A stretch of 64,000 nt of DNA from Arthrobacter sp. ok362 (GCF_900102785.1 NZ_FNGC01000020.1:1-64000), one strand, 5' to 3'. Positions 43,461-54,704 are shown, counted from the first letter of the stretch. Notes: generated from the sequence alone by a model not told the origin. A program made the numbers and translations.

Positions 43461-43682
43461 ATGTCAGGCACCAGCACAGAAAATGACGGCCAGGGAATGA
43501 TTGTCAATCCCAAGCCGACTGCTGAGAACCAGGACTGGGACGGCGACGACGCCGACCGCGCGGACCGCCTGCGCTTCGAAGAGGAACAGGCCATGATCCG
43601 GGAGCAGTCCGAAGCCCGGGCCGCCAAGGCTGCAGCAGAGGCAAAAAAGGCGGCAGAGGCGAAGAAGGCCGCCAGCGCCTAG
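43461..43682 (+). CDS. Small charged hypothetical protein
   Basis: A 73-residue protein with an acidic N-terminus (DWDGDDADRADRLRFEEEQ) and an Ala/Lys/Glu-rich C-terminal helix (AKAAAEAKKAAEAKKAASA), likely a single long helix. GGGAGGGAG lies before the ATG at 43461. It is in the pheA-to-kinase gap and has no recognised family. Confidence 0.65.
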   Translation: MSGTSTENDGQGMIVNPKPTAENQDWDGDDADRADRLRFEEEQAMIREQSEARAAKAAAEAKKAAEAKKAASA

Positions 43683-43705
43683 TCCTCGCCCCAGTCGCCG
43701 TCGGC

Positions 43706-44770
43706 CTAGCCGCCTTCGGTACCGGCCTTGACCCGGACCAGCAGGGATCCCGGCGCCACCTCCACGGTGACCTTCGTGGCCTCGCCCGAAGGATCGCCGT
43801 CGACCTGGGTGGGCATAGGTTCGGGGCACCGGATGGTGATCTTGCCGGAGCGGTAATACGTCATGACTGGCAGGTCCTTCTTGTGCTTCAACACGATCTT
43901 TGTGGACATGGCCAGCCAGCCGATTGCACTGCGCGGGCTCATCACCACGATGTCCAGCATCCCGTCATCGATCATGGCCTGCGGGATGAAGTCGATTCCC
44001 CCGGGGATCAGGCCACAATTCGCGAACAAGACGCTGCGGATCTTCCGGGCCTGCTCAGGCTGGTCATCCAGCGCTATCGAGACCTTCTTCCGGCGCCCCG
44101 CAAGGTGCCGGACCCAGGCTTCCGTATACGCCAGCCAGCCCACCGTGTTCTTCAGGCCGACAAGGGTGTCAGTGACCACCTCGGCGTCCATGCCCATGCC
44201 CGCGATCACCAGGAACGTGTGCTGCGCGGATTCCCCGGTGTGTGAATTCTCCAGGCTGAGCCGCGCCGTATCGATGAACCGCTGATGCCCGAACAAGGCC
44301 GCCTGCACGTTGCCGGAGAGGTCGTTCACCTCCAGATGCACATTGCGGGCCAGGAGATTCCCCGTGCCCAGCGGGATCAGGCCCATCGCGGTGTCCGTCC
44401 CGGCGAGGACCTCGGCCACCACACGCACGGTACCGTCGCCGCCGGCGGCCAGGACGACGTCGGCCCCGTAGGCCACCGCCGCCTGCGCCTGCGAGAAGCC
44501 GGGGTCCTCCGCGGTGGTTTCAAAGACACGCGGCGCCGGCCAGCCGGCCTCCGCGCACGCGGCATCAATCAGGCCCCGGGCCTCGACCGACCTCGCCTTG
44601 ATCGGGTTCAGGACCACGGCCACCGTCTGGCGGCCCGGGCCCGGGCTGTGGGTCTCCTCCCACACGGCACGGCGGGTGTGCTTGACCTTCAGCCGGCGCA
44701 CCCCCCACCAACTGGAGGCGGCGAAGACCAGGACCCCAGCGATGACGAGGTAGAGCAGCCAGTCGCGCAT
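43706..44770 (-). CDS. Diacylglycerol/sphingosine-kinase-like lipid kinase
   Basis: A 354-residue protein: an N-terminal membrane anchor ([20 protein letters not shown]), then a DAGK catalytic domain ([60 protein letters not shown]) and a C-terminal beta-rich half. The GGDGT and GTGN motifs bind ATP and lipid. It probably phosphorylates diacylglycerol or a lipid precursor at the membrane. It is divergent from serS. Confidence 0.9.
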   Translation of the reverse strand: MRDWLLYLVIAGVLVFAASSWWGVRRLKVKHTRRAVWEETHSPGPGRQTVAVVLNPIKARSVEARGLIDAACAEAGWPAPRVFETTAEDPGFSQAQAAVAYGADVVLAAGGDGTVRVVAEVLAGTDTAMGLIPLGTGNLLARNVHLEVNDLSGNVQAALFGHQRFIDTARLSLENSHTGESAQHTFLVIAGMGMDAEVVTDTLVGLKNTVGWLAYTEAWVRHLAGRRKKVSIALDDQPEQARKIRSVLFANCGLIPGGIDFIPQAMIDDGMLDIVVMSPRSAIGWLAMSTKIVLKHKKDLPVMTYYRSGKITIRCPEPMPTQVDGDPSGEATKVTVEVAPGSLLVRVKAGTEGG

Positions 44771-44848
44771 TGTGATCCAACAGTATCCCGCCAGCGTCCT
44801 CCGCCGGGCTTGCCCGGCAACGGTGGCCGGATTGGATACTCTTGTCTG

Positions 44849-46129
44849 GTGATCGACGTAAAAGACCTCAGCGAATATCCGGACAAGTTCCGTGCCAGCC
44901 AGCGCGCCCGCGGCGCCGACGAATCCGTGGTGGACGCGATCATCGCTGCGGACTCGGCCCGGCGCGCGGCGCTGATCCGGTTCGAGAACCTCCGGGCCGA
45001 ACAGAATGTCTACGGCAAGAAGGTCGCTCAGGCCAAGGGCGAGGAGAAGCAGGCCCTCCTCGCCGAGCTGAAGGTTCTGGCTGCTTCAGTCAAGAGCGCA
45101 TCGGCGGAGGCCGATCTAGCCCAGACAACCCAGGAGGAACTGCTCCGCGCCATCCCCAACCTGATCGAGGACGGCGTCCCGGCCGGCGGCGAGGACGACT
45201 ACATTGTGGTCAAGACGGTGGGCAAGCCGCGCGAATTCCCCGACTTCGAGCCGAAGGACCACCTGGAGATCGGCGAGCTGATCGGGGCCATCGACATGGA
45301 ACGCGGGGCGAAGGTTTCCGGTTCCCGCTTCTACTTCCTGCGCGGCGTCGGCGCCCGGCTGGAAATGGCGCTGCTCCAGATGGCCATGGAACAGGCCATC
45401 GATGCCGGGTTCGTCCCCATGATCACGCCCACCCTGGTCCGCCCGGAAACCATGCAGGGCACCGGCTTCGACGTCAAGCACGACGCCGAGATCTACCGTC
45501 TCGCCGAAGACGACCTGTACCTGGTGGGCACCTCGGAAGTAGCCCTCGCCGGTTACCACGCCGACGAGATCCTGGACCTTTCGGCCGGTCCCATCCGCTA
45601 CGCAGGCCAGAGCTCGTGCTACCGCCGCGAGGCGGGTTCGCACGGCAAGGACACCCGCGGCATCATCCGCGTCCACCAGTTCAACAAGGTGGAGATGTTC
45701 ATCTACACCACCGTTGAGGAGGCCGCCGCCGAGCACGCCCGCCTCCTGGCGTGGGAAGAGGAGATGCTGGCCAAGTGCGAGCTCCCGTACCGCGTCATTG
45801 ACACTGCGGCCGGGGATCTGGGCAATTCGGCGGCCCGGAAGTTCGACTGTGAGGCCTGGGTCCCCACCCAGGGCGCATACCGGGAGCTGACCTCCACCTC
45901 GAACTGCACGACGTTCCAGGCGCGCCGCCTGAACATCCGGGAACGGGTTGTCAACGAGGACGGTGCGCCCAAGGGCACCCGGGCCGTGGCCACGCTCAAC
46001 GGCACCCTGGCCACCACGCGCTGGATCGTCGCCATCCTGGAGCACCACCAGAACCCCGACGGCTCCGTCAACGTCCCCGCCGCACTGCAGAAGTACCTCG
46101 GCGGCATGACGGTCTTCCCCGTCCTCTAA
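44849..46129 (+). CDS. serS: Serine--tRNA ligase
   Basis: A 426-residue class II synthetase that charges tRNA-Ser. The N-terminal coiled-coil tRNA arm is [19 protein letters not shown] to [16 protein letters not shown]. Motif 2 is [24 protein letters not shown] and motif 3 is [16 protein letters not shown]. The start is GTG 44849, with TACTCT ending exactly six bases before it and no ribosome site, so a leaderless mRNA is likely. It is divergent from the lipid kinase. Confidence 0.97.
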   Translation: MIDVKDLSEYPDKFRASQRARGADESVVDAIIAADSARRAALIRFENLRAEQNVYGKKVAQAKGEEKQALLAELKVLAASVKSASAEADLAQTTQEELLRAIPNLIEDGVPAGGEDDYIVVKTVGKPREFPDFEPKDHLEIGELIGAIDMERGAKVSGSRFYFLRGVGARLEMALLQMAMEQAIDAGFVPMITPTLVRPETMQGTGFDVKHDAEIYRLAEDDLYLVGTSEVALAGYHADEILDLSAGPIRYAGQSSCYRREAGSHGKDTRGIIRVHQFNKVEMFIYTTVEEAAAEHARLLAWEEEMLAKCELPYRVIDTAAGDLGNSAARKFDCEAWVPTQGAYRELTSTSNCTTFQARRLNIRERVVNEDGAPKGTRAVATLNGTLATTRWIVAILEHHQNPDGSVNVPAALQKYLGGMTVFPVL

Positions 46130-46181
46130 CCCCCGGTCCCTAACCGCCAGCCAGGCCTCCGGTGGCCGCCGGGTAAACATT

Positions 46182-46201
46182 CACACTGGGGACAAAGTGT
46201 G
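46182..46201. promoter_or_regulatory. CACACT/AGTGTG dyad
   Basis: CACACT and AGTGTG flank eight bases, about 80 bp before the HAD phosphatase gene. It may be an operator or a weak hairpin after serS. Low confidence. Confidence 0.3.
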
Positions 46202-46277
46202 GGTGTTTACCGCAAGTTCACGCCCTGCTGTGGCGTGTGTCCTAGCGGCCGTCGGGGGTGTCTGCTCTACTTGTGAG

Positions 46278-47213
46278 ATGACAACCATGACTGAATCCTC
46301 AGTCGCCGGCAACGATGACCGGCGCACCACACACCAGAACACGACAGAGAAGAACACGGCAGACCGGAACGCGGCAGCCCCGACCAGGTCGGCCCGGGAC
46401 AAAAGCGCCCGGAACGGCGCCGGCGAAAAGATGCTGATCGCCTTGGACGTCGACGGCACCCTCGTGGACCACGATGGGCACATGTCGGATCCTGTCCGCG
46501 AGGCCGCCCAGGCCGTCGTGGCTGCCGGCCACCACGTCATGATCGCCACCGGCCGGTCCCTCAACGCCACGTTGCCCGTCATCGAACACATCGGGATCGA
46601 CAACGGCTACGCCGTGTGCTCCAACGGCGGTGTGATCCTGCGTGTCGACTCCGGGCTGCCGGACGGCTACGAAATCCTCCACAAGGCAACATTTGACCCC
46701 GGGCCGGTGCTTCGCGCCCTGCGCAAGCGGCTGCCCACGGCCAAGTACGCGCTCGAGGACGGGGACGGCAACTTCCTGTCCACCGAACGCTTCCAGGACG
46801 CCAGCTTCGGCGTCGAAGCGGTCGGCGTCGACTTCCAGACCATGCTGGAGGCAACTGCCGTGCGCGTGGTGGTCTTCAGCTCTGAGAACACGCCCGAAGA
46901 GTTCAACACCGCGATCCGCCACATCGGGCTCGCCGGCGTGACGTATTCGGTGGGCTGGACGGCATGGCTGGACATTGCCGCCGCCGGTGTCACAAAGGCC
47001 AGCGCGCTGGAGCAGCTCCGGGACCGGCTCAGCATTGAAGCCCACCGCACTGTCGCCGTCGGGGATGGCCGCAACGACATCGAGATGCTGACCTGGGCGC
47101 GGCGCGGCGTGGCCATGGGCCAGGCCCCCGTTGAAGTGATTGCCGCCGCAGATGAAGTGACGAAATCGGTCTACGACGACGGCGCCGCGCACGTACTTCG
47201 CAGCCTCCTCTAA
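46278..47213 (+). CDS. HAD-family (Cof-type) phosphatase
   Basis: About 311 residues. A 50-residue Thr/Asn/Arg-rich head precedes the HAD core: LIALDVDGTLVDHDG (motif I), MIATGRSLNATL (motif II) and AHRTVAVGDGRNDIEML (motif IV). It should act on sugar or cofactor phosphates. Start candidates are ATG 46278 and ATG 46287. It follows serS and is convergent with the SatD-like gene. Confidence 0.87.
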   Translation: MTTMTESSVAGNDDRRTTHQNTTEKNTADRNAAAPTRSARDKSARNGAGEKMLIALDVDGTLVDHDGHMSDPVREAAQAVVAAGHHVMIATGRSLNATLPVIEHIGIDNGYAVCSNGGVILRVDSGLPDGYEILHKATFDPGPVLRALRKRLPTAKYALEDGDGNFLSTERFQDASFGVEAVGVDFQTMLEATAVRVVVFSSENTPEEFNTAIRHIGLAGVTYSVGWTAWLDIAAAGVTKASALEQLRDRLSIEAHRTVAVGDGRNDIEMLTWARRGVAMGQAPVEVIAAADEVTKSVYDDGAAHVLRSLL

Positions 47214-47255
47214 GCGCCGCGCGGGACGGGAGGTTCCAGGGCGGGACCGGGCCGG

Positions 47256-47855
47256 CTAGCGGACGTCCAGGATGAGGCTCAGGAGCCTTGCCGCAGCGGG
47301 CCGGGCCGCGTGCTCTTCGTTCCACTGGGAGCGGGCCACGGCCTTGCTCACCGCCTGCGTGGTGATCCCGAGTTCCTCGGCGACTGCCTTCTGCTGACCC
47401 CGCACCCCTGGAGTGAGCAGGTCCAGCACCCGCCATTCGGCGTGACTCCGGTCGTGCACAATGTGGCCCAGCAGACGCAGGACGGCTTCGGCCTCAGCCG
47501 CAATATCGGCCAGCGGTCCCTCCACGGCCACCCGAACGCGGTCCTTGCCGTTCCGGAGGCGATCCACGGCGCGCCGGGCATAGATCAGCCCGTGTCCGGA
47601 GGCGTCCTTGATCTGGTTCGGCAGGGGTTCATTGACCGGCCCCACGCCAATGCCCACGTACCAGCTGCCGCTGCGCAGGGCGACCATGGCCGCTTCCACC
47701 GCCTGATGCGGACAGTCCAGGATCCCTTGGACCTCGTCCTCGACGGACCGGTCGAAATCGAGGCGCGCCGGAATGTGCCGCAGGTCCTTGAGGAGCTGCG
47801 GCACACGGTCGCCGTCGCGCCGGCTGTCGGTTTGATTGATGGTCAGCGTGAACAT
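47256..47855 (-). CDS. SatD-family / HTH regulator-like protein
   Basis: A 199-residue protein. The N-terminal part ([53 protein letters not shown]) resembles SatD-type proteins; the C-terminus carries a helix-turn-helix ([23 protein letters not shown]). It may be a DNA-binding regulator. I place the start at ATG 47855, where homologous sequence begins. It is divergent from the phosphoketolase gene with 140 bp between starts, a possible control link. Confidence 0.72.
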   Translation of the reverse strand: MFTLTINQTDSRRDGDRVPQLLKDLRHIPARLDFDRSVEDEVQGILDCPHQAVEAAMVALRSGSWYVGIGVGPVNEPLPNQIKDASGHGLIYARRAVDRLRNGKDRVRVAVEGPLADIAAEAEAVLRLLGHIVHDRSHAEWRVLDLLTPGVRGQQKAVAEELGITTQAVSKAVARSQWNEEHAARPAAARLLSLILDVR

Positions 47856-47995
47856 TCTGGATGACACACTACCTGCTGGCACTTGGGGGGCAAGTCGCCG
47901 GCGGCGCCGGTGGACCGGAGTTGTGTCCCGTCCGCCTGACGTGTTGCGATGGACAAAATACGCCGAGGCAGGACCAAGCAAAGCGAGGACCCCTA

Positions 47996-50416
47996 GTGAG
48001 CAGTGACGTGAATGGAACCACCCGCACTCAGATGCCAGCCGACGGCCCGATCCTGGACACAACAGCCATGGACCTGGTGGACCGCTGGTGGCGCGCGGCG
48101 AACTATGTCTCAGTGGGGCAAATCTACCTTCGGTCCAATCCGCTGCTGCGTGAACCCCTCAGCGCGGAACACACAAAGTCCCGGCTCCTTGGCCACTGGG
48201 GGACCACACCCGGACTGAATTTTGTCTATGCCCACCTGAACCGGGCGATCCGCCGGGACAACCAGCAGATGCTGTTCGTCGCCGGCCCCGGCCATGGCGG
48301 CCCCGCATTGGTGGCCAACGCCTGGCTGGAAGGCACCTATTCGGAGATTTACGGCCACGTCAGCGACGACGAAGCCGGCCTGGCCGAGCTGTTCCGGCAG
48401 TTCTCCTATCCGGGAGGCATACCAAGCCACGCCGCCCCGGAGACCCCCGGCTCGATCAGCGAAGGCGGCGAGCTCGGCTACTCACTCGCACACGCGTACG
48501 GGTCCGTCTTCGACAACCCGGAGCTGATCACCGCCGTCGTCATCGGGGACGGCGAGGCCGAGACCGGGCCGCTGGCCGCCAGCTGGCATTCACACAACTT
48601 CCTGGACCCGGCGGCCGACGGCGCGGTGCTGCCCATTCTGCACCTGAATGGCTACAAGATTGCCAACCCCACGATTTTGGCCCGCATGCCAGAAGCCCAG
48701 CTGGATCAGCTGCTACGCGGCTACGGGCACGTCCCCCATTTCGTCACGGTGGCCGACCCGGCGGACACAGCCGCGGCGCACCGGGATTTCGCGGCCGCAC
48801 TGGACACCTGCCTGGCCCAGATCCGGACCATCCAGCAGCGCCACCGCAGCGGCGGGACGGCGCAGGATGGCGCTCCGCAGTGGCCGATGATCGTGCTGCG
48901 TTCGCCCAAGGGCTGGACCGGGCCCAAGAAAGTTGACGGGAAGCAGGTGGAGGGGACCTGGCGCAGCCACCAGGTCCCGCTGGACGAGGTCCGCACCAAC
49001 CCTGAGCACCTGAGCCAGCTGGAGCAGTGGCTCGAGTCCTACCGGCCGGAGGAACTCTTCGACGGCCGCGGACGCCTGCTGCCGGAGACGGCCGGGAACG
49101 CCCCTGCCGGTCCGCTGCGGATGAGCGCAACCCCTCATGCCAACGGCGGGCTCCTGCTGCGTCCGCTCACCCTGCCGGACTACCGCCGGCACGCCGTCGA
49201 CGTTGCCGAACCCGGAGCTGAACGGATCAGTCCCATGATGACGCTCGGTCCCTGGCTGCGGGATGTGATTGCGCTGAACCCGGACACCTTCCGGCTTTTC
49301 GGCCCCGACGAGACCGCGTCGAACCGGCTGCAGGACGTCTACGAGGCCACCGACAAGGTCTGGCAGTACAGGATTGATGCGCTGGATGAGCATATTGCCC
49401 GGGCCGGGCGGGTGATGGAGGTCCTGAGCGAACACCTCTGCCAGGGCTGGCTGGAGGGCTACCTGCTGACCGGCCGGCACGGGGTGTTCAACTGCTATGA
49501 GGCGTTCATCCACATTGTCGATTCGATGTTCAACCAGCATGCCAAATGGCTCAAGGTCCACCGGCAGTTGCCGTGGCGCCAGCCGGTGGCCTCCCTGAAC
49601 TACCTGTTGTCCTCCCATGTGTGGCAGCAGGACCACAACGGCTTTTCGCACCAGGACCCCGGCTTCATCGACCACGCCGTCAACAAGAAGGCCGAGATCA
49701 TCCGGGTCTACCTGCCGCCGGACGCCAACACACTGCTGGCCGTGATGGAGCACTGCCTGGGCTCCCGCGACTACATCAACATCGTGGTCAGCGGAAAGCA
49801 GCCCTCGCCAACCTGGCTCGGGCCGGACGCGGCCTCGCACCATTGCCGCCGGGGCCTGGGAATCTGGGAGTTCGCCGGCTCCGAAGTCAGCGGTGAGGAG
49901 CCCGACGTCGTCCTGGCCTGTGCCGGCGATGTCCCCACGGTCGAGACCGTTGCCGCGGCCGAGCTCCTAAAGCAGGGGGCGCCGGGGCTGAAAGTGCGGG
50001 TGGTCAACGTGGTGGACCTCATGCGGCTCCAGGACGCCAGCGAGCACCCGCACGGGCTGACGTCCCGGGACTTCGACGGCATTTTCACGGCAGACAAACC
50101 GGTGATCTTCGCCTACCACGGCTATCCCGCGCTGATCCACCGGCTCACGTACCGGCGCACCAACCGGGAGGGCCTGCATGTGCGCGGCTATAAGGAGGAA
50201 GGCACCACCACGACCCCGTTCGACATGGCCATGCTGAACGGGATCGACCGGTTCCAGCTGGCAATTGACGCGATCGACCGGGTCCCCGGGTTGTCCGAGA
50301 AGCACTCGCTGTTGCGCCAGTCCCTGCAGGACAGCCGCATGCGCGCCCGGGACCACACCCGGGAGCACGGCGAGGACCCGGCCGAGATCAGCAACTGGTC
50401 GCTGCGAATTGGGTAG
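47996..50416 (+). CDS. xfp: Xylulose-5-P/fructose-6-P phosphoketolase
   Basis: An 806-residue thiamine diphosphate enzyme that cleaves xylulose 5-phosphate or fructose 6-phosphate with phosphate to acetyl phosphate. The signatures [14 protein letters not shown] and [19 protein letters not shown] and [19 protein letters not shown] are intact, and the length is normal. I trimmed to GTG 47996 with GCGAGGACC before it; the open frame extends 45 codons upstream without family similarity. It gives a shortcut from pentose and hexose phosphate to acetate-level carbon. Confidence 0.94.
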   Translation: MSSDVNGTTRTQMPADGPILDTTAMDLVDRWWRAANYVSVGQIYLRSNPLLREPLSAEHTKSRLLGHWGTTPGLNFVYAHLNRAIRRDNQQMLFVAGPGHGGPALVANAWLEGTYSEIYGHVSDDEAGLAELFRQFSYPGGIPSHAAPETPGSISEGGELGYSLAHAYGSVFDNPELITAVVIGDGEAETGPLAASWHSHNFLDPAADGAVLPILHLNGYKIANPTILARMPEAQLDQLLRGYGHVPHFVTVADPADTAAAHRDFAAALDTCLAQIRTIQQRHRSGGTAQDGAPQWPMIVLRSPKGWTGPKKVDGKQVEGTWRSHQVPLDEVRTNPEHLSQLEQWLESYRPEELFDGRGRLLPETAGNAPAGPLRMSATPHANGGLLLRPLTLPDYRRHAVDVAEPGAERISPMMTLGPWLRDVIALNPDTFRLFGPDETASNRLQDVYEATDKVWQYRIDALDEHIARAGRVMEVLSEHLCQGWLEGYLLTGRHGVFNCYEAFIHIVDSMFNQHAKWLKVHRQLPWRQPVASLNYLLSSHVWQQDHNGFSHQDPGFIDHAVNKKAEIIRVYLPPDANTLLAVMEHCLGSRDYINIVVSGKQPSPTWLGPDAASHHCRRGLGIWEFAGSEVSGEEPDVVLACAGDVPTVETVAAAELLKQGAPGLKVRVVNVVDLMRLQDASEHPHGLTSRDFDGIFTADKPVIFAYHGYPALIHRLTYRRTNREGLHVRGYKEEGTTTTPFDMAMLNGIDRFQLAIDAIDRVPGLSEKHSLLRQSLQDSRMRARDHTREHGEDPAEISNWSLRIG

Positions 50417-50430
50417 CCCTTCCGTCGGGG

Positions 50431-51180
50431 CTAGCCAGGGAGCTCTTGCAGCCCGCCCCGGGGGAGGTGGATCCAGCCCTCGGTCAGGGCGGCCCCGGGA
50501 GGTCCGTCGGGGCGCAGCGTCCTGCCGAGGGCGACTGCCCGGCCGGTCAGGGAGGCGATGAGGGCGTCGAACATGTCATCGGAGGCGGCCAGCCGGTCAT
50601 CGTGTCCGGCCAGGTCCAGCCACGGTGCCGCCGTCGACAGCGCGTCAAGGGCCACTGCCAGCCGCTCCGTTTCCGGTGTGCCCCGCCCCTTGTAGCCGCG
50701 GGTCGGCAGGCCCCACAATTTCAGCGAAGCCGCCGGGTACACCTCGGCAAGCCGGCCGCTGCCGTCCCTGGCCTGCGGCCCGTACTCCCGGGCGATCTTT
50801 GCCTGGATGACGGCGCAACGCATCGCCGGGTGGGCCAGCCGGTCCGCGGAGACGCTGAGCGGGATCAGGCCGGTTTGACCGGTGACGAATCTGTCTGTGT
50901 CCCGGTAGGCCAGCAGCCGGCGGCCTGCGATCCCGTCATGGTCCAGCACCGGATGGGCGTCGAAGTTCAAGTGCCCGGCGATAAAGGGAAGAAACGCGTC
51001 CGGCCAGCCCAAGGGGCAGTCGATCCCCGTCATGTCGCTGGTGCCGAAGAGGCGCAGGATCTCCTCGTCACCCACGTCCAGGGACAGATGCTCCAGGCGT
51101 GCCGCGCCGTCGGCCCAATCGGTGACGGCCACCGCCGTCTTCTTCGCGGCGGCAGCGAGGTCGACGCCGAGGGTCCTCAT
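50431..51180 (-). CDS. DUF429-domain protein
   Basis: A 249-residue protein of the DUF429 family, which has an RNase H-like fold. Landmarks are GVDLAAAAKKTAVAVTDW, TGIDCPLGWPDAF, RLLAYRDTDRFV, EVYPAASLKLWGLP and HDDRLAASDDMFDALIASLTG. The conserved acidic residues suggest a nuclease-like active site, but no activity is established. It is separated from ppa by a terminator. Confidence 0.88.
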   Translation of the reverse strand: MRTLGVDLAAAAKKTAVAVTDWADGAARLEHLSLDVGDEEILRLFGTSDMTGIDCPLGWPDAFLPFIAGHLNFDAHPVLDHDGIAGRRLLAYRDTDRFVTGQTGLIPLSVSADRLAHPAMRCAVIQAKIAREYGPQARDGSGRLAEVYPAASLKLWGLPTRGYKGRGTPETERLAVALDALSTAAPWLDLAGHDDRLAASDDMFDALIASLTGRAVALGRTLRPDGPPGAALTEGWIHLPRGGLQELPG

Positions 51181-51200
51181 CGTCGGGCTCCCGCCAATCG

Positions 51201-51263
51201 AAAAAACGCGGGGTCAATTGCCGCCCGTTCCGGAGGTCCGGATGAGCGGTAATCGACCCCGCG
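51201..51263 (-). terminator. Intrinsic terminator after ppa
   Basis: An 18-bp stem (51207-51224 with 51246-51263, two mismatches) is followed, reading leftward, by six T residues (A-run at 51201-51206 on the plus strand). It lies immediately after the ppa stop and ends its transcript before the DUF429 gene. Confidence 0.88.
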
Positions 51264-51280
51264 TTGGAGTGCAGGAACGG

Positions 51281-51772
51281 TCAGTGGCCAGCTGCCGGAA
51301 CGTAGCGCTTGATGGAAGCAGCCAGTTCGGCTTCGGCGGCGGCGCGGTCGCCCCAACCCTCGGCCTTGACCCACTTGCCCGGCTCCAGGTCCTTGTAGCG
51401 GGTAAAGAAGTGCTCGATTTCCTTGATCAGGAACTCGCTGACATCGCTGATCTCTTTGATGTGGTCGAACCGGGCATCGGTCGGGACGCACAGGACCTTG
51501 GCGTCTCCGCCGCCGTCGTCGGTCATGTTGAAAACGCCGATCGGGCGGGACTCGACGATCACGCCGGGGTAGAGGTCGTAGTCCTGGAGGAGCACCAGTG
51601 CGTCCAGCGGATCTCCGTCCTCACCCAGGGTGTTTTCGAAGAAACCGTAGTGGGTGGGGTACTGCATCGACGTAAACAGGACGCGGTCCAGGCGGACGCG
51701 GCCGGTCTCGTGGTCGACTTCGTACTTGACGCGCGATCCCTTGGGGATCTCGATGGTCACGTCATGCTTCAT
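51281..51772 (-). CDS. ppa: Inorganic pyrophosphatase
   Basis: A 163-residue family I pyrophosphatase. The metal signature is [10 protein letters not shown], with VKYEVD and [13 protein letters not shown] near the substrate site. It hydrolyses pyrophosphate from biosynthetic reactions. The ATG at 51772 has AAGGAG at ideal distance; an in-frame upstream start adds unlikely residues. It ends at a T-run terminator and is divergent from dacB. Confidence 0.96.
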   Translation of the reverse strand: MKHDVTIEIPKGSRVKYEVDHETGRVRLDRVLFTSMQYPTHYGFFENTLGEDGDPLDALVLLQDYDLYPGVIVESRPIGVFNMTDDGGGDAKVLCVPTDARFDHIKEISDVSEFLIKEIEHFFTRYKDLEPGKWVKAEGWGDRAAAEAELAASIKRYVPAAGH

Positions 51773-51913
51773 GGAATGCTCCTTGACGAATTCAGGGGTG
51801 CGCGGCACGTGCATCAGGGCTGTCGGTGCCGCCGACTACTATTGAGGATATAGCGAGAGGCGCTGGTTTCAGGAACTAGTGGGGACATTTCAGAACTAAG
51901 GACCAGCAGCAGC

Positions 51914-53419
51914 ATGAAACCGAGAACCAGCCGCGCGGGCACCGGACAGGCGCCCGGCAGGCTTCGCGGGATCCCCGCGCTGCTGCTCCAGACCCTCCTG
52001 GTGGTGGCGGTGGCACTGCCTGCCGGCATCGCCATCGCCCCGGCATTCCTCGGCCCGGACCGGTCCTCCAACGCCTCGCAGACAGCGCTGCCGTGGCAGC
52101 AGATCCCCGCCACGCTGAGCGTCCCCGGCAGCAGTGCCGGCGGAATCGGGCCCCTCAGCGATGCCGCGCCAGTCCCGGCCGGCGCCGCCCTCGCGGCGGA
52201 GCTCAACAGGACCCTCAAGCCTGACGGCGCCGGCACCTTCACCGGGATCGTCCAGGACGCCACCACGGGGCAGGTGCTCTTTGACCGGGGGGCGGACCAG
52301 GCCCGCATTCCGGCGTCGAACATGAAGCTGCTCACAGCCGGCGCGGCCTTGCGCGTCCTTGGCCCGGACCGCCGCTTCAGCACCCGGGTGGTGGCAGGGC
52401 CCACCCCCGGCTCTGTGGTCCTGACCGGCGGGGGCGACGTCCTCCTGGGCGCCGGAGAATCCGCCCCCGGGGCCGTGCTGGGCCGCGCCGGGCTCGCCAC
52501 GCTCGCCGAGGCCACGATCCACGCCCTCAAGACCGGCGGCGTGACCGGCGCCGTGAGCGTCCTGCTGGATGACTCCCTCTTCAGCGGCCCGTCGCTCAGC
52601 CAGGCGTGGAGCCCCGAGGACGTCGCCGCCGGGGAGATGGCCCCGCTGTACCCGCTGGCATTGAACTCCGCCAGGTTCGATCCCGCCAAGACCACCGGAC
52701 CCCGCCCGCAGGACGCCGCCATGACCGCTGCCGAGGCGTTCGCCGCCCGGCTCACGGCGGCCGCGGCGGCCGCGGGGCTGTCCGTGGCCCCCGGGGTCGC
52801 CCGGATCGAGCCCGGCAGCGCAGCGGACAGTGCACCGGACAGCGGACACGCCAAGGTCCTGGCCGAGGTCCAGTCCGCCACGGTGGGGCAGCAGGTGGAC
52901 TTCATGCTGCAGACCTCGGACAACTACCTCGCCGAGGTGATGGGACGGATGACCGCCCGCGGCGTCGGACGGCCCGGCAGCAGCGCCGACGCCATTGCCG
53001 CCGTGCTGGCGCAGGTCCAGGACATGGGCGTTCCCACTGACGCCCTCCGGGCCGCGGACGTCTCCGGCCTGGCCCTGGCCAACCGGGTCTCGGCCCGGCA
53101 GCTCACGGACGTGGTCCGGGCCATGACCTCGGGGACAGACACCCGGCTGCGCGCCGCCCTCACCGGGTTCCCGGTCGCTGGGCTCACCGGCACCCTGGGG
53201 GACCGGTACACGGACGCGGCTTCGGCCGCGGGCGCCGGGCTGGTCCGCGCCAAGACGGGCACGCTGAACACGGTCATTGCGCTCAGCGGTTACGTCGTCG
53301 ACGCCGACGGCCGCCTCCTGGTCTTTTCCTTCGTCGGCAACGGACTGACCCCCGGCGCCGCGAACAAGGCCGCGCTGGACCGCTCCGCCGCCGTCCTCGC
53401 CGGCTGCGGCTGCCGCTGA
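51914..53419 (+). CDS. dacB: D-alanyl-D-alanine carboxypeptidase/endopeptidase (PBP4 type)
   Basis: A 501-residue penicillin-binding protein. An N-terminal hydrophobic segment (LLLQTLLVVAVALPAGIAIA) anchors or exports it. The active Ser is S135 in SNMK, the SxN is in SDN and the KTG triad is at K447 (AKTGTL). It trims or cuts peptidoglycan side chains. It is divergent from ppa and leads the conserved cluster that runs to folK. Confidence 0.94.
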   Translation: MKPRTSRAGTGQAPGRLRGIPALLLQTLLVVAVALPAGIAIAPAFLGPDRSSNASQTALPWQQIPATLSVPGSSAGGIGPLSDAAPVPAGAALAAELNRTLKPDGAGTFTGIVQDATTGQVLFDRGADQARIPASNMKLLTAGAALRVLGPDRRFSTRVVAGPTPGSVVLTGGGDVLLGAGESAPGAVLGRAGLATLAEATIHALKTGGVTGAVSVLLDDSLFSGPSLSQAWSPEDVAAGEMAPLYPLALNSARFDPAKTTGPRPQDAAMTAAEAFAARLTAAAAAAGLSVAPGVARIEPGSAADSAPDSGHAKVLAEVQSATVGQQVDFMLQTSDNYLAEVMGRMTARGVGRPGSSADAIAAVLAQVQDMGVPTDALRAADVSGLALANRVSARQLTDVVRAMTSGTDTRLRAALTGFPVAGLTGTLGDRYTDAASAAGAGLVRAKTGTLNTVIALSGYVVDADGRLLVFSFVGNGLTPGAANKAALDRSAAVLAGCGCR

Positions 53420-53501
53420 CGGTCGGCGGGCCGCCTGGAAGCCGGTGCCCGCCTGGGACTTGGGCCCGGCTGGTTCGCCGGTCAGCGAAAATTAAGGCGG
53501 A

Positions 53502-54704
53502 ATGTCGGGCCCCTGTGATCTGATGGATCCCATGGAGCCCTCTGCACGCGAGACATCAAGCAATCCGTCACCAAAGACGCCGAGCGGGACATCAAGCGAG
53601 ACCTCGGTCCAGGCCCAAGATCTCATCAACTGGGAGCTCGCCGCGTCCACGGCAGCCCGTCTGACGCCGGCGGGCCCTGTCCTGGGCGCCGCCGAGATCG
53701 GCGCCGCCGTCGAAAACCTGCGGCTCATGGCGGACATTTCCGTGCCGCACGTCCACCACATCACCGGCCTTGACGCCGCCCGGGACCTGCGCGACTCCGA
53801 GGTCCTCGTGGTGGACAGGGCCTCATGGGCCAAGGCCAACACTCAGAGCTTCGCCGTCATGCTCAAGCCCGCCATGCAAAAGCTGCTGGAGGGCCGCGGC
53901 TCCTTCAGCCCCGGAGCTGCCGGCGTCAGCGCGGCCATCACCGGCAGCCAACTCGGCGCCATCCTGGCCTTCCTTTCCAGCAAAGTCCTGGGCCAGTACG
54001 ACCCCTTCTCCGCGTTGGCCGAGAACTCCACGGCCCCCGCATCCGGCCGCCTGCTGCTCGTTGCGCCGAACATCATCTCCGTGGAACGCGAACTGAACGT
54101 CGAGCCCGCGGACTTCCGGCTCTGGGTCTGCCTCCACGAACAGACCCACCGGGTGCAGTTCGCCGCCGCCCCGTGGCTGCGGCACCACATGCTCCAAGAG
54201 ATCGAAAACCTCAGCGGGCTGCTGCTGGGCAACGTCGATTCCCTGATGGAACGGGCCTCCGCGGCCGCGAAGTCGCTGAAGGACCGCGCGGCACCCGGTG
54301 CCGCGCCCGGACGCGGCGCAATCCTGGACCTGCTCCAGAACCCGGAAGAAAAGGCGGCCCTGTCCCGCCTGACGGCCCTCATGAGCCTTCTTGAGGGCCA
54401 CGCCAATGTGGTCATGGACGCCGTGGACGCCAGCATCGTCCCGTCGGTGCAGACCATCCGGCAGCGTTTCAACGCCCGCGGCCAGGACCGCGGCATGATC
54501 GAAAAGTTCATCCGCAACCTGCTCGGCCTCGACGCCAAGATGCGCCAGTACAGTGACGGCGCCAAGTTCGTGCGGGAAGTGGTGGCCGCCGCCGGCATGT
54601 CAGGCTTCAACAAGGTCTGGGAGTCCGCTGCGAATCTCCCCAGCGAACCCGAGATCCACGACTCCAAGCTCTGGCTCGACCGGATGGGCCTCTTGCCCTC
54701 ATGA
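53502..54704 (+). CDS. Zinc-dependent metalloprotease (DUF2342 type)
   Basis: A 400-residue protein with the gluzincin HExxH as LHEQTHRVQF near residue 210 and further acidic helices toward the C-terminus (MDAVDASIVPSVQTIRQRF). It is the DUF2342/hydrolase protein conserved upstream of tilS in actinobacteria. ATG 53502 and ATG 53523 are both possible; the first 35 residues are disordered. Its end overlaps tilS by four bases. Confidence 0.85.
   Translation: MSGPCDLMDPMEPSARETSSNPSPKTPSGTSSETSVQAQDLINWELAASTAARLTPAGPVLGAAEIGAAVENLRLMADISVPHVHHITGLDAARDLRDSEVLVVDRASWAKANTQSFAVMLKPAMQKLLEGRGSFSPGAAGVSAAITGSQLGAILAFLSSKVLGQYDPFSALAENSTAPASGRLLLVAPNIISVERELNVEPADFRLWVCLHEQTHRVQFAAAPWLRHHMLQEIENLSGLLLGNVDSLMERASAAAKSLKDRAAPGAAPGRGAILDLLQNPEEKAALSRLTALMSLLEGHANVVMDAVDASIVPSVQTIRQRFNARGQDRGMIEKFIRNLLGLDAKMRQYSDGAKFVREVVAAAGMSGFNKVWESAANLPSEPEIHDSKLWLDRMGLLPS

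Noticed and set aside
44771-44848. T-box or riboswitch before serS
   Set aside because: Only about 78 bp separate the divergent starts, and a hexamer six bases before the GTG implies no leader.
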